Shown here: one piece after another, positions 1-5,689 of the stretch
How positions within the stretch are numbered: the first letter of the stretch is position 1
Layout of the letters: each line of letters starts with the position of its first letter
DNA from: an uncultured Planctomycetaceae bacterium
Lineage (GTDB): Bacteria; Planctomycetota; Planctomycetia; Planctomycetales; Planctomycetaceae
DNA length: 5,689 nucleotides
Assembly: GCA_903823545.1 (NCBI GenBank)
Contig: CAIJTL010000170.1
Coordinates: forward strand, 1 to 5,689
Direction of reading: 5' to 3'
Notes under the pieces: model-generated
The model's input: the letters and a program-made list of their open reading frames with translations, nothing else
Databases searched by the model: none
Told to the model about the DNA's origin: nothing
Position numbers and translations under genes: made by a program

Positions 1-967
1 AACCATCGGGAAGAGATAACTTCAGTGACTTCGTCTGACCTTTGCGACTGACCTCGACCTTGAGCGACTTGCTCGCGTCAGCGTGATGCAACACCCATTG
101 CACGTCAGCGATCGACAGAATCGGCTGACCGGACAATTGAGTGATCTCATCCCCGACCTGAAAGCCATCTTTGTCAGCGACCGAACCGGCCACCACTTGT
201 TGAATTGTCGCACGCTCTTTCGGATCGAGGATCAATCCGAGCACCTTCGGGTTCGGGTACGGAAATAGAACTTTGTCGGGCATCGCTTTTCCACCTTCGC
301 GAGCGACCTGCCGCAGTGACTCACCCACTTGGTGGCAGTGGATGCAGCTCTGCACGACTTTCCCTTCGTAGTCGAGCTTCGCTCCGTACTTTCCTTTCAA
401 CTTCGGAAAGTCTTCCGGCACCTTCACCGCCGAAGCCGGTCCTCGCTTGGTGGCAAACAACTCTTTGTTCTTGGGGAACTGCGAATGCAATTCGAGTGCT
501 CCGGCTAACGCCTTGGAGAAACTTTCGAGTGACACGTCATGCACTGATTCCGTCTCATGCGATCGAGTTCCATAACGTCCGTAAATCGTCATGTCTGCAT
601 TCATGAAAAACGCGGCCCACGATTGGTCGTAGTCGAACTGAAACAGCGACAAGTCCATTCCGTTAGTCTGCACAATCCGCACACAAACAAACTTGTCGAG
701 CAAATCTCTCACACTGGGATCACGTTCAACAACTTGCTCATCAAGCTGAGCACAGGCTTCGCACGGAATGCATCGAAAAACGACCAACAACGGCTTCTTC
801 GATTCATTGGCTTGAGCAATCCCACGTGGCAGATCGTTGTAAATCCAGAAGCCAGCGGACTCGACTTGCTTCTTGTCGCCACGCACCTTGGTCTCGCGAT
901 CAGCCGCAACGCCGATTGATGAAACGCCCGAACCGACCAAGAGAACGATCAACAACTGTCGCAACAT
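1..967 (-). CDS. Trx7/PDZ-domain exported protein with a CxxCH motif (partial, C-terminus off the window)
   Basis: Reading the minus strand from the ATG at 967 gives 322 uninterrupted codons to the window edge, so the 3' end is missing. Residues 1-22 form a signal peptide (Arg-3, hydrophobic LLIVLLVGSGV core, likely cleavage after GVAA), so the protein should act outside the cytoplasm. Residues about 45-140 resemble a thioredoxin_7-like domain: KKPLLVVF strand, then RCIPCEACAQLDE with Cys66, Cys69 and Cys72. Residues 208-212 are CIHCH, a c-type heme attachment motif, followed by the FPYPNPKVLGLILDP segment. Residues about 238-322 are a PDZ domain (VVAGSVADKDGFQVGDEI, then SGQPILSIADV). The order matches the planctomycete family I recall being named Trx7/PDZ domain-containing (seleno)protein; this copy has cysteines and no in-frame TGA. 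A redox or heme-linked role is inference; the substrate is unknown. The start is supported by GGAGG five bases upstream. It is divergent from the DUF1549/DUF1553 gene. Confidence 0.92.
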   Translation of the reverse strand, partial: MLRQLLIVLLVGSGVSSIGVAADRETKVRGDKKQVESAGFWIYNDLPRGIAQANESKKPLLVVFRCIPCEACAQLDEQVVERDPSVRDLLDKFVCVRIVQTNGMDLSLFQFDYDQSWAAFFMNADMTIYGRYGTRSHETESVHDVSLESFSKALAGALELHSQFPKNKELFATKRGPASAVKVPEDFPKLKGKYGAKLDYEGKVVQSCIHCHQVGESLRQVAREGGKAMPDKVLFPYPNPKVLGLILDPKERATIQQVVAGSVADKDGFQVGDEITQLSGQPILSIADVQWVLHHADASKSLKVEVSRKGQTKSLKLSLPDG

Positions 968-972
968 AGGTA

Positions 973-977
973 CCTCC
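973..977 (-). promoter_or_regulatory. Ribosome binding site of the Trx7/PDZ gene
   Basis: The minus strand reads GGAGG here, five bases before the ATG at 967. It is the strongest Shine-Dalgarno match in the window and fixes the start just ahead of a good signal peptide. Confidence 0.85.
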
Positions 978-1112
978 AAAAATGCAGGATGAAGTCATTG
1001 CTTTTGATTGTCTTGACCGAAACCACAGGCGGCAGTTTGCCATGATCTCTGACAAAAGACATACTGACCGCCACGAAAGTCGAGGTAAATTCTGAGTACC
1101 ACCGCCACGAAC

Positions 1113-1196
1113 TAGCCGTCACGCTCCGCGTGACGAGCCGAAGGCTTACCCAAGATTTGTGGAGCAATCATCCCATCACCCGGAGCGTGATGGCTA
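1113..1196. repeat. REP-like inverted pair of palindromes
   Basis: Two related hairpins face each other. The left one is CGTCACGC, loop TCC, GCGTGACG (1117-1135), a perfect 8-bp stem. The right one is CCATCAC, 7-base loop, GTGATGG (1173-1193), a perfect 7-bp stem. The outer arms TAGCCGTCACGCTCCG (1113-1128) and CGGAGCGTGATGGCTA (1181-1196) are reverse complements at 15 of 16 positions. Over 25 bases the left unit and the reverse complement of the right unit match at 21; two of the differences swap a G-C pair for an A-T pair at the same stem position. On the minus strand a GTAG (1197-1194) precedes the right hairpin, as in REP sequences handled by RAYT-type transposases; the left unit has CTAG instead. 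The structure is seen directly; calling it a dispersed REP/BIME-like element is inference. A small MITE is the alternative. Confidence 0.7.
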
Positions 1197-1252
1197 CTAA
1201 GAAACTTGCCAGAGCAACAAAAAATCGCCCGTTAACTCAGTGAAGACTGATC

Positions 1253-1256
1253 GGAG
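1253..1256 (+). promoter_or_regulatory. Ribosome binding site of the DUF1549/DUF1553 gene
   Basis: GGAG lies nine bases before the ATG at 1266. Three ATG codons follow in a row (1266, 1269, 1272); the first has the best spacing, so it is taken as the start. The choice alters the signal peptide by only two residues. Confidence 0.6.
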
Positions 1257-1265
1257 TTCGAATTC

Positions 1266-3500
1266 ATGATGATGACTCTGCGGTTCAGCATGTGGCTGGC
1301 GGTCTGCTTCGGATGCGGGCTGTTCGTGATGGCTGACGACTTCAAAATCAGCGACTCAGACCGCGAGCATTGGTCGTTTAGTCCTGTCGTACGACACGCG
1401 ATTCCGATGGTGAAGAACCGCGATTGGGTGCAAACACCGATCGATACGTTCGTGCTCGCGAAGTTGGAGAAGCAAGGTTGGCAACCCAATCCGATTGCAG
1501 AACGACCCGATCTGATGCGTCGTCTGTATCTCGACCTAACAGGACTGCCGCCGTCGATTGATGAGCAAGAAAAGTTTCTGGCAGATAAAGCGTCCGATGC
1601 GATTGAACGGCTCATTGATGATTTGCTCAATCGTCCGAGTTACGGCGAACGTTGGGCGCGGCACTGGCTTGATCTGGTCCGATATGCCGAGACGAACGGC
1701 TATGAACGTGACGGAGCGAAACCAAGCGTTTGGCGATTCCGCGACTACGTGATTGAGGCATTCAATTCCGACAAACCTTATGACCGTTTCATCGTCGAGC
1801 AGTTTGCGGGAGACGAATTGCCCGACGCCTCAATGGAGACGATCATCGCGACTGGCTTTCATCGGCTCGGCCCGTGGGATGATGAACCAGCGGACTTTGA
1901 ACAAGATCGAGCGGACCAACTCGACGACATCATTCGCACGACGTCGCAAGTCTTTCTCGGAATCACGGTCGGCTGCGCTCGCTGCCACAACCACAAGTTC
2001 GATCCAATCGCGGCGGAAGATTACTACCGACTCGCGGCAGTGCTTGATCCGTTGAAGCGGCCACAAGGGGGACGAGCCGACCTCGATCTTCCGGCGGGGA
2101 CGCTCGCACAACGAGCGGCGTTGATCGAACGTGATCGACAGATTGATGCGTGTCGAAAGCAGATCGCTGTCGTGCGTGATTCGATTCGGACAGAGTTTTT
2201 GGCATCAGGCAAAAGCGCGTTGCCTGCAGATATCGTGACCGCGTTTGGCGTCGCTGCCGATCAGCGAACTTCGACTCAAAAGGATTTCGTTTCAAAACAC
2301 ACAATGCAGTTGGAAGCAGAGTTACTGGCGGCGCTGCCGACTGACAAACGGGAGCAGGTTTCGCAGCTTGAAATCCAGCTCGCTAAGTTGCGAGAAACGA
2401 CTCCCGATTTGCCTCGAGCCTACTTTCTCATGGAATCAGCCGAGCCGCCGCCGAAAACGTTTCTGTTGTTGCGCGGTCAGGCGACCGCTCGCGGCAAAGA
2501 GGTTCAGCCAGGGGTTCCACTGGTCTTGGTGAAACAGCAACTCGATTTGTCGAGCCAGAAATCGCCACAAGGAACGAGCGGTCGTCGATTGGCGTTCGCT
2601 CGTTGGATGGCGAGTGCTGACAATCCGCTGACGGCGCGCGTCATCGTCAATCGCGTGTGGCAATATCACTTCGGCGAGGCGCTCGTGCGGACGCCGAGCG
2701 ACTTTGGGATCATCGGCGAAGAACCGACGCATCCGGAATTGCTCGATTGGCTCGCGCATTGGTTTGTGCATGACGCGAACTGGTCGATCAAAAAGCTGCA
2801 TCGCTTGATCTTGGCGAGCAACACGTATCGCATGAGCAAAGCCGACCACCCGCTTTACGGCGAGAAAGATCCTCGCAACGTTTCCTTCTGGCGGTTTCCC
2901 TATCGGCGACTGGAAGTCGAAGCGATTCGTGATTCGATGTTGGTGGTATCTGGCCAATTGCGGCGACCAATTGGTGGACCGGGTGTTTATTTGGAAATTG
3001 CCCCGGAAGTGCTCGCGGGAAACAGCGACCCGAACGTCGTATGGCCAAAGTTTGACGAAGCCGCCAGTTCTCGCCGAACGGTTTATGCGTTCGTAAAACG
3101 AGCGTTGATCGTGCCGTTCCTGGAAGTTCTCGACGTGTGCGACACGACTCGGTCAACGGAACTCCGAAACCGCACAACAATCGCACCGCAGGCGCTGGCA
3201 TTGTTCAACGGTGAGTTTGCGAACCGGCAAGCAAAACATCTGGCCGAGAGATTGGCTCGCGAAGCGGGAGACGATCTCACTCGACAAATCGACTTGGCTT
3301 TTCGGCTGACGTTGTGCCGAACGCCAAATGCAACAGAAGTCGCAACGCTGAAACGCTATCTTGCCGAGCAGAACGATCTGCTGGTGAATGAAGCAAAAAC
3401 GAACAACTCTTCGATTTCACCACATGACATTCAACGTAAATCGCTTGAATTGTTGTGCCGGGTCATTTTGAATTTGAATGAGTTCGTGTATTCCAACTAA
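1266..3500 (+). CDS. DUF1549/DUF1553 (PSD1-type) secreted protein
   Basis: This 744-residue protein is complete. Residues 1-23 are a signal peptide (MMMTLRF, hydrophobic core, cleavage likely after VMA). Residues about 57-262 are the DUF1549 domain: IDTFVLAKLE opening, RRLYLDLTGLPP, YGERWARHWLDLVRYAET, and the diagnostic CARCHNHKFDPI with Cys237, Cys240 and His241, which also fits a c-type heme motif. Residues about 275-400 are a charged, partly helical linker (ERDRQIDACRKQI; QLEIQLAKLRE) that may form coiled coil. Residues about 440-740 are the DUF1553 domain: RRLAFARWM, NPLTARVIVNRVWQYHFG, TPSDFG, HPELLDWLA, and the closing LNLNEFVYSN. Length fits the shorter members, which lack the N-terminal PSC cytochrome domain. 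The family is abundant in planctomycetes and often linked to polysaccharide use, but its reaction is not established. The usual DUF1501 partner does not follow here, so no substrate can be assigned. Confidence 0.96.
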   Translation: MMMTLRFSMWLAVCFGCGLFVMADDFKISDSDREHWSFSPVVRHAIPMVKNRDWVQTPIDTFVLAKLEKQGWQPNPIAERPDLMRRLYLDLTGLPPSIDEQEKFLADKASDAIERLIDDLLNRPSYGERWARHWLDLVRYAETNGYERDGAKPSVWRFRDYVIEAFNSDKPYDRFIVEQFAGDELPDASMETIIATGFHRLGPWDDEPADFEQDRADQLDDIIRTTSQVFLGITVGCARCHNHKFDPIAAEDYYRLAAVLDPLKRPQGGRADLDLPAGTLAQRAALIERDRQIDACRKQIAVVRDSIRTEFLASGKSALPADIVTAFGVAADQRTSTQKDFVSKHTMQLEAELLAALPTDKREQVSQLEIQLAKLRETTPDLPRAYFLMESAEPPPKTFLLLRGQATARGKEVQPGVPLVLVKQQLDLSSQKSPQGTSGRRLAFARWMASADNPLTARVIVNRVWQYHFGEALVRTPSDFGIIGEEPTHPELLDWLAHWFVHDANWSIKKLHRLILASNTYRMSKADHPLYGEKDPRNVSFWRFPYRRLEVEAIRDSMLVVSGQLRRPIGGPGVYLEIAPEVLAGNSDPNVVWPKFDEAASSRRTVYAFVKRALIVPFLEVLDVCDTTRSTELRNRTTIAPQALALFNGEFANRQAKHLAERLAREAGDDLTRQIDLAFRLTLCRTPNATEVATLKRYLAEQNDLLVNEAKTNNSSISPHDIQRKSLELLCRVILNLNEFVYSN

Positions 3501-3689
3501 CAACCAACGCGGCAACTCCGGCAAGTGGCAAAATCCTTGTGCGTTTCACGATTGAATCGCGTTAATGCAGTTATCACCGGGTCAATCTCGCTTGTGAAAA
3601 ATCACGACCTCTGTGACGCAGCCGATCGTCTGACGTAGTTTCGTCGGCCCATGCGGCATGTGATTCTTGGGAAGTGCGGAACCTCAATA

Positions 3690-5135
3690 ATGACAAAACG
3701 ACCAATTACAAGCTCACGCCGCAAATGGCTGAGTGAAGAACTTGAAGCTTGGCAAGGTGCCGGAGTGATCTCTGCCGAGCAGCAGCAGGCGATCGTCGAT
3801 CAATACCCTTCGCTGGACGACGCCGCAGAAGCAACAAGTTCAAAAGCGGTCACGGCGTTGATGGGAACAGCAGCGTTGATGGTCGCGGCGGGAGTCCTCC
3901 TGTTGATTTCATTCAACTGGGAGGCAATGCCGGACATTATCAAATTGGTGCTGGTCTTTGGGACAATTATCACGACTTATGTCGCGGCGTTTACGGTCCG
4001 GTATCAACGCGGTGCGATTGGATTGTCGAATGTGCTCTTCTGTTTGGGTGCAATCTTTTACGGCTGCGGGATTTGGCTCGTCGCACAAGTCTTTCATCTC
4101 AATGGACACTATCCGGACGGCATGTGGTGGTGGGCCGTTGGGACGTTGCCAATCGCGGTTTGTTTGGATTCGTTGTTAGCTCATGCGTTGTTGGTGGTGT
4201 TACTGTCGATCTGGTGCGGCATGGAACTAATCGGCTTCAGTGATCTGGGCATGTCCTTCCTCTTCCGAATGCGTTGGTTTCCGAACGGGGCATACACATT
4301 GCCGCTGCTGAGTGCTCCGGGAGTACTGTGGGCATACCGTTCGAAATCAGCGAAGCCGCTGTGGTTGTACGTCCCATTGCTGACATGGTGGTTCTGTTTG
4401 CAAAGCATTTCCTGGGAACAGACGTGGCATTGGCATCAGAATCCGATCTTCTTCATGGGCGCAGTCGGCAGCTTCTTGCTGATCGTTGCTGAGACGCATG
4501 CGGTGGGAAGTCGCTTGGCTATTCCCTATCGGACGTACGGCGTGTTGATCGCGGGGGCGATGCTGATTCCGTTGAGCTTCGTGGAAACTCATAAGTACTC
4601 ATGGTGGAGTTCGGACGAGCGATCCATTGGCGCGTTGATGCAGGCGGCGGCGATCGTCGGTATCGCAATCATTGGACTAGCGGTTGTGGTCCGCTCGCAC
4701 GGTCGCTGGAACTCGGGCAAAGATCTGCTCAACGGCATGAAAGAGACCGCTCGACGACAATGGATGCCGGTGGCATTGATGGCCTTGATGGCGTTCTTGT
4801 CGGTCTGGCACGCGATCGCGAAGGAGCCGTATGTGCCAACGCTGTTCGCCAACGCGGCCATGTTGGCCTTTGGGATTTGGTTGATGCTGCTTGGACTACG
4901 AGAAGATCGCGGTCGTCCGTTCTCGATTGGCGTGATTTACTTTTTGCTATGGACCACGCTGCGCTACTTCGATCTGTTCGGAGCGATGGGGGGAATGCTC
5001 GGCGGCGCGTTGGTGTTCTTCATCTGCGGAGCGTTCTTGTTTGGGATGGCTCTGTTTTGGAAGAAGAGAAAAGTCAGCCATGCAGTGACGGCGGCTCACC
5101 AAGGTGATGTCGTCGCGTTGTCCGAAGATGAATGA
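3690..5135 (+). CDS. DUF2157 polytopic membrane protein
   Basis: From the ATG at 3690 the protein has 481 residues. Residues about 12-150 match DUF2157: a soluble N-terminal helix pair (KWLSEELEAWQGAGVISAEQ), then membrane segments with the family-like SFNWEAMPD after the first (about 54-75) and GCGIWLVAQVFHLNGHYPDG. I count 12 to 14 hydrophobic segments, the later ones near 224-240, 253-268, 281-298, 314-335, 358-376, 383-402 and 433-456, ending in RYFDLFGAMGGM and a basic KKRK at the cytoplasmic tail. The role of the family is unknown; it is an inner-membrane protein. I prefer 3690 over the in-frame ATG at 3651, which would add 13 residues (MRHVILGKCGTSI) without a ribosome binding site or family similarity; CGGA lies about nine bases before 3690. 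The gene is followed after 17 bases by the GDYXXLXY gene, so the two are very likely co-transcribed. No frameshift is seen. Confidence 0.92.
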   Translation: MTKRPITSSRRKWLSEELEAWQGAGVISAEQQQAIVDQYPSLDDAAEATSSKAVTALMGTAALMVAAGVLLLISFNWEAMPDIIKLVLVFGTIITTYVAAFTVRYQRGAIGLSNVLFCLGAIFYGCGIWLVAQVFHLNGHYPDGMWWWAVGTLPIAVCLDSLLAHALLVVLLSIWCGMELIGFSDLGMSFLFRMRWFPNGAYTLPLLSAPGVLWAYRSKSAKPLWLYVPLLTWWFCLQSISWEQTWHWHQNPIFFMGAVGSFLLIVAETHAVGSRLAIPYRTYGVLIAGAMLIPLSFVETHKYSWWSSDERSIGALMQAAAIVGIAIIGLAVVVRSHGRWNSGKDLLNGMKETARRQWMPVALMALMAFLSVWHAIAKEPYVPTLFANAAMLAFGIWLMLLGLREDRGRPFSIGVIYFLLWTTLRYFDLFGAMGGMLGGALVFFICGAFLFGMALFWKKRKVSHAVTAAHQGDVVALSEDE

Positions 5136-5140
5136 CGAAC

Positions 5141-5146
5141 AAAGGA
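5141..5146 (+). promoter_or_regulatory. Ribosome binding site of the GDYXXLXY gene
   Basis: AAAGGA sits six bases before the ATG at 5153, inside the 17-base gap after the DUF2157 stop. This spacing picks 5153 over the in-frame ATG at 5165. Confidence 0.7.
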
Positions 5147-5152
5147 AAAAAG

Positions 5153-5689
5153 ATGAGTACAGGAATGGAAAAGGCAGTGTCACACGGCGGAATCTGGACT
5201 TGGATTCAACGGCGAGAACGTGTGCTGTTGATACTCGCTGTCGCGTTTCAACTCGGTGTGCTCGGAGCAATGATCGCTCAGAGCGGATGGACGCTGATGA
5301 CGGGCGACACCGTTTTATTTCGCGTGATTCCGGTCGACCCACGCGACATGTTTCGCGGCGACTATGTCATTCTGCGATACGAATTCAGCAACATCAGCCC
5401 AATCGGCGGTGATATTTACGCTGCAGAGTCGGCTGGTCGTGAAATCTACTTGACCTTGGCAGCAGATTCGGATGGCCGCCACTGGAGTGCGACGTCTGCG
5501 GCCTTTGAGCGACCAACTTCTGGACGTGTCATGAAAGGTAAAATCGTCGGCCCAGGAAACATCGAATTTGGCATCGAATCATTCTTTGTCCAAGAGGGAA
5601 AAGGGAAAGAATACGAAGAGGCTCGCACCGCACACCGACTCTCCGCAGAGGTCGCCCTGACCGAAGACGGAGAAGCCCGGTTGAAAAAC
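5153..5689 (+). CDS. GDYXXLXY-domain membrane-anchored protein (partial, last residues off the window)
   Basis: The frame is open for 179 codons to the window edge. Residues about 24-42 (VLLILAVAFQLGVLGAMIA) form one N-terminal membrane segment after a basic stretch (QRRER), so the rest should lie in the periplasm. The signature is at residues 62-76, VDPRDMFRGDYVILRY, containing GDYVILRY, which exactly fits the pattern that names the family. The remaining part (residues about 80-179) is beta-rich and has the HWSA and GRVMKGKIVG segments expected of the domain, and the AEVALTEDGEARLKN ending resembles the usual C-terminus, so probably only a few residues are missing. The function is not established. 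The family is typically encoded beside DUF2157 and often DUF4401 membrane proteins, and the tight spacing here suggests the product partners the DUF2157 protein in the membrane; this is inference. Confidence 0.94.
   Translation, partial: MSTGMEKAVSHGGIWTWIQRRERVLLILAVAFQLGVLGAMIAQSGWTLMTGDTVLFRVIPVDPRDMFRGDYVILRYEFSNISPIGGDIYAAESAGREIYLTLAADSDGRHWSATSAAFERPTSGRVMKGKIVGPGNIEFGIESFFVQEGKGKEYEEARTAHRLSAEVALTEDGEARLKN

Larger units (their letters stand above)
968..1265. other. Divergent intergenic region
   Basis: About 298 bases separate the divergent Trx7/PDZ and DUF1549/DUF1553 starts. The region must hold the promoters of both, but I find no convincing -35/-10 pair on either strand and no symmetrical operator that could be assigned to a regulator. 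The distinct contents are the two ribosome binding sites at its ends and the REP-like repeat at 1113-1196. Short open frames crossing it have no signal peptide, no recognisable domain and no good ribosome binding site, so I call no gene here. Confidence 0.8.

Noticed and set aside
148..183. DKDGFQVGDE stretch as an EF-hand calcium site
   Set aside because: The spacing of acidic residues does not fit an EF-hand loop, and the segment is the usual GFQVGDEI turn of a PDZ domain.
205..606. Plus-strand open frame of 133 codons at the left end
   Set aside because: It lies opposite the well supported Trx7/PDZ coding frame, has low-complexity Ser/Arg-rich composition and no recognisable domain or ribosome binding site.
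949..1167. Minus-strand 72-codon frame across the intergenic region
   Set aside because: It crosses the palindromic repeat and overlaps the start of the Trx7/PDZ gene in a different frame, with no ribosome binding site or domain.
2436..2957. Minus-strand open frame of 173 codons inside the DUF1549/DUF1553 gene
   Set aside because: It is antisense to the conserved DUF1553 domain, rich in Arg and without any family motif; a shadow frame.
3621..3648. GCCGA...TCGGC inverted repeat before the DUF2157 gene as a terminator or leader structure
   Set aside because: The stem is only five to six base pairs with a long loop, competes with a GACG/CGTC pairing, and has no following T run. It is too weak to call.
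3651..3689. Upstream ATG as the DUF2157 start
   Set aside because: The 13 extra residues have no family similarity and there is no ribosome binding site before 3651. It remains possible but is less likely than 3690.
4601..5107. Plus-strand open frame of 168 codons overlapping the DUF2157 gene
   Set aside because: It reads the DUF2157 gene in another frame and gives an Arg/Gly-rich product with no membrane segment or motif.

Overview
The window looks like chromosomal DNA from a planctomycete, probably of the Pirellulales/Rhodopirellula type. The best marker is the complete DUF1549/DUF1553 (PSD1-type) secreted protein, a family strongly expanded in Planctomycetes and their relatives. The partial thioredoxin_7/c-type-heme-motif/PDZ protein beside it, and a REP-like palindromic repeat between the two genes, fit the same origin. 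This assignment is from recognised protein families and not from any search.

Layout. Bases 1-967 (minus strand) hold the N-terminal 322 codons of an exported protein with a thioredoxin_7-like domain carrying a C-x2-C-x2-C cluster, then a CxxCH motif, then a PDZ domain; its C-terminus lies outside the window. Bases 968-1265 are a divergent intergenic region that carries an inverted pair of related palindromes (1113-1196). Bases 1266-3500 (plus) encode a 744-residue DUF1549/DUF1553 protein. After about 190 bases without a convincing gene, bases 3690-5135 (plus) encode a polytopic DUF2157 membrane protein. It is followed after 17 bases by a GDYXXLXY-domain protein (5153 to the window end), which is open at the edge and probably lacks only its last few residues.

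How the genes relate. The DUF2157 and GDYXXLXY genes form a clear two-gene transcription unit and are known neighbours in many bacteria, although the biochemical role of the pair is not established. The Trx7/PDZ and DUF1549/DUF1553 genes are divergent, both encode exported proteins with CxxCH motifs, and could share a regulatory region, but the sequence shows no shared operator. I see no RNA gene, CRISPR array, transposase or integration site. The most notable non-coding feature is the REP-like repeat, whose two copies differ by a base-pair-preserving substitution. I do not see evidence for a wholly new system; the points that deserve a second look are the domain make-up of the first gene, the repeat, and the DUF2157-GDYXXLXY unit lacking the DUF4401 gene often found with it.
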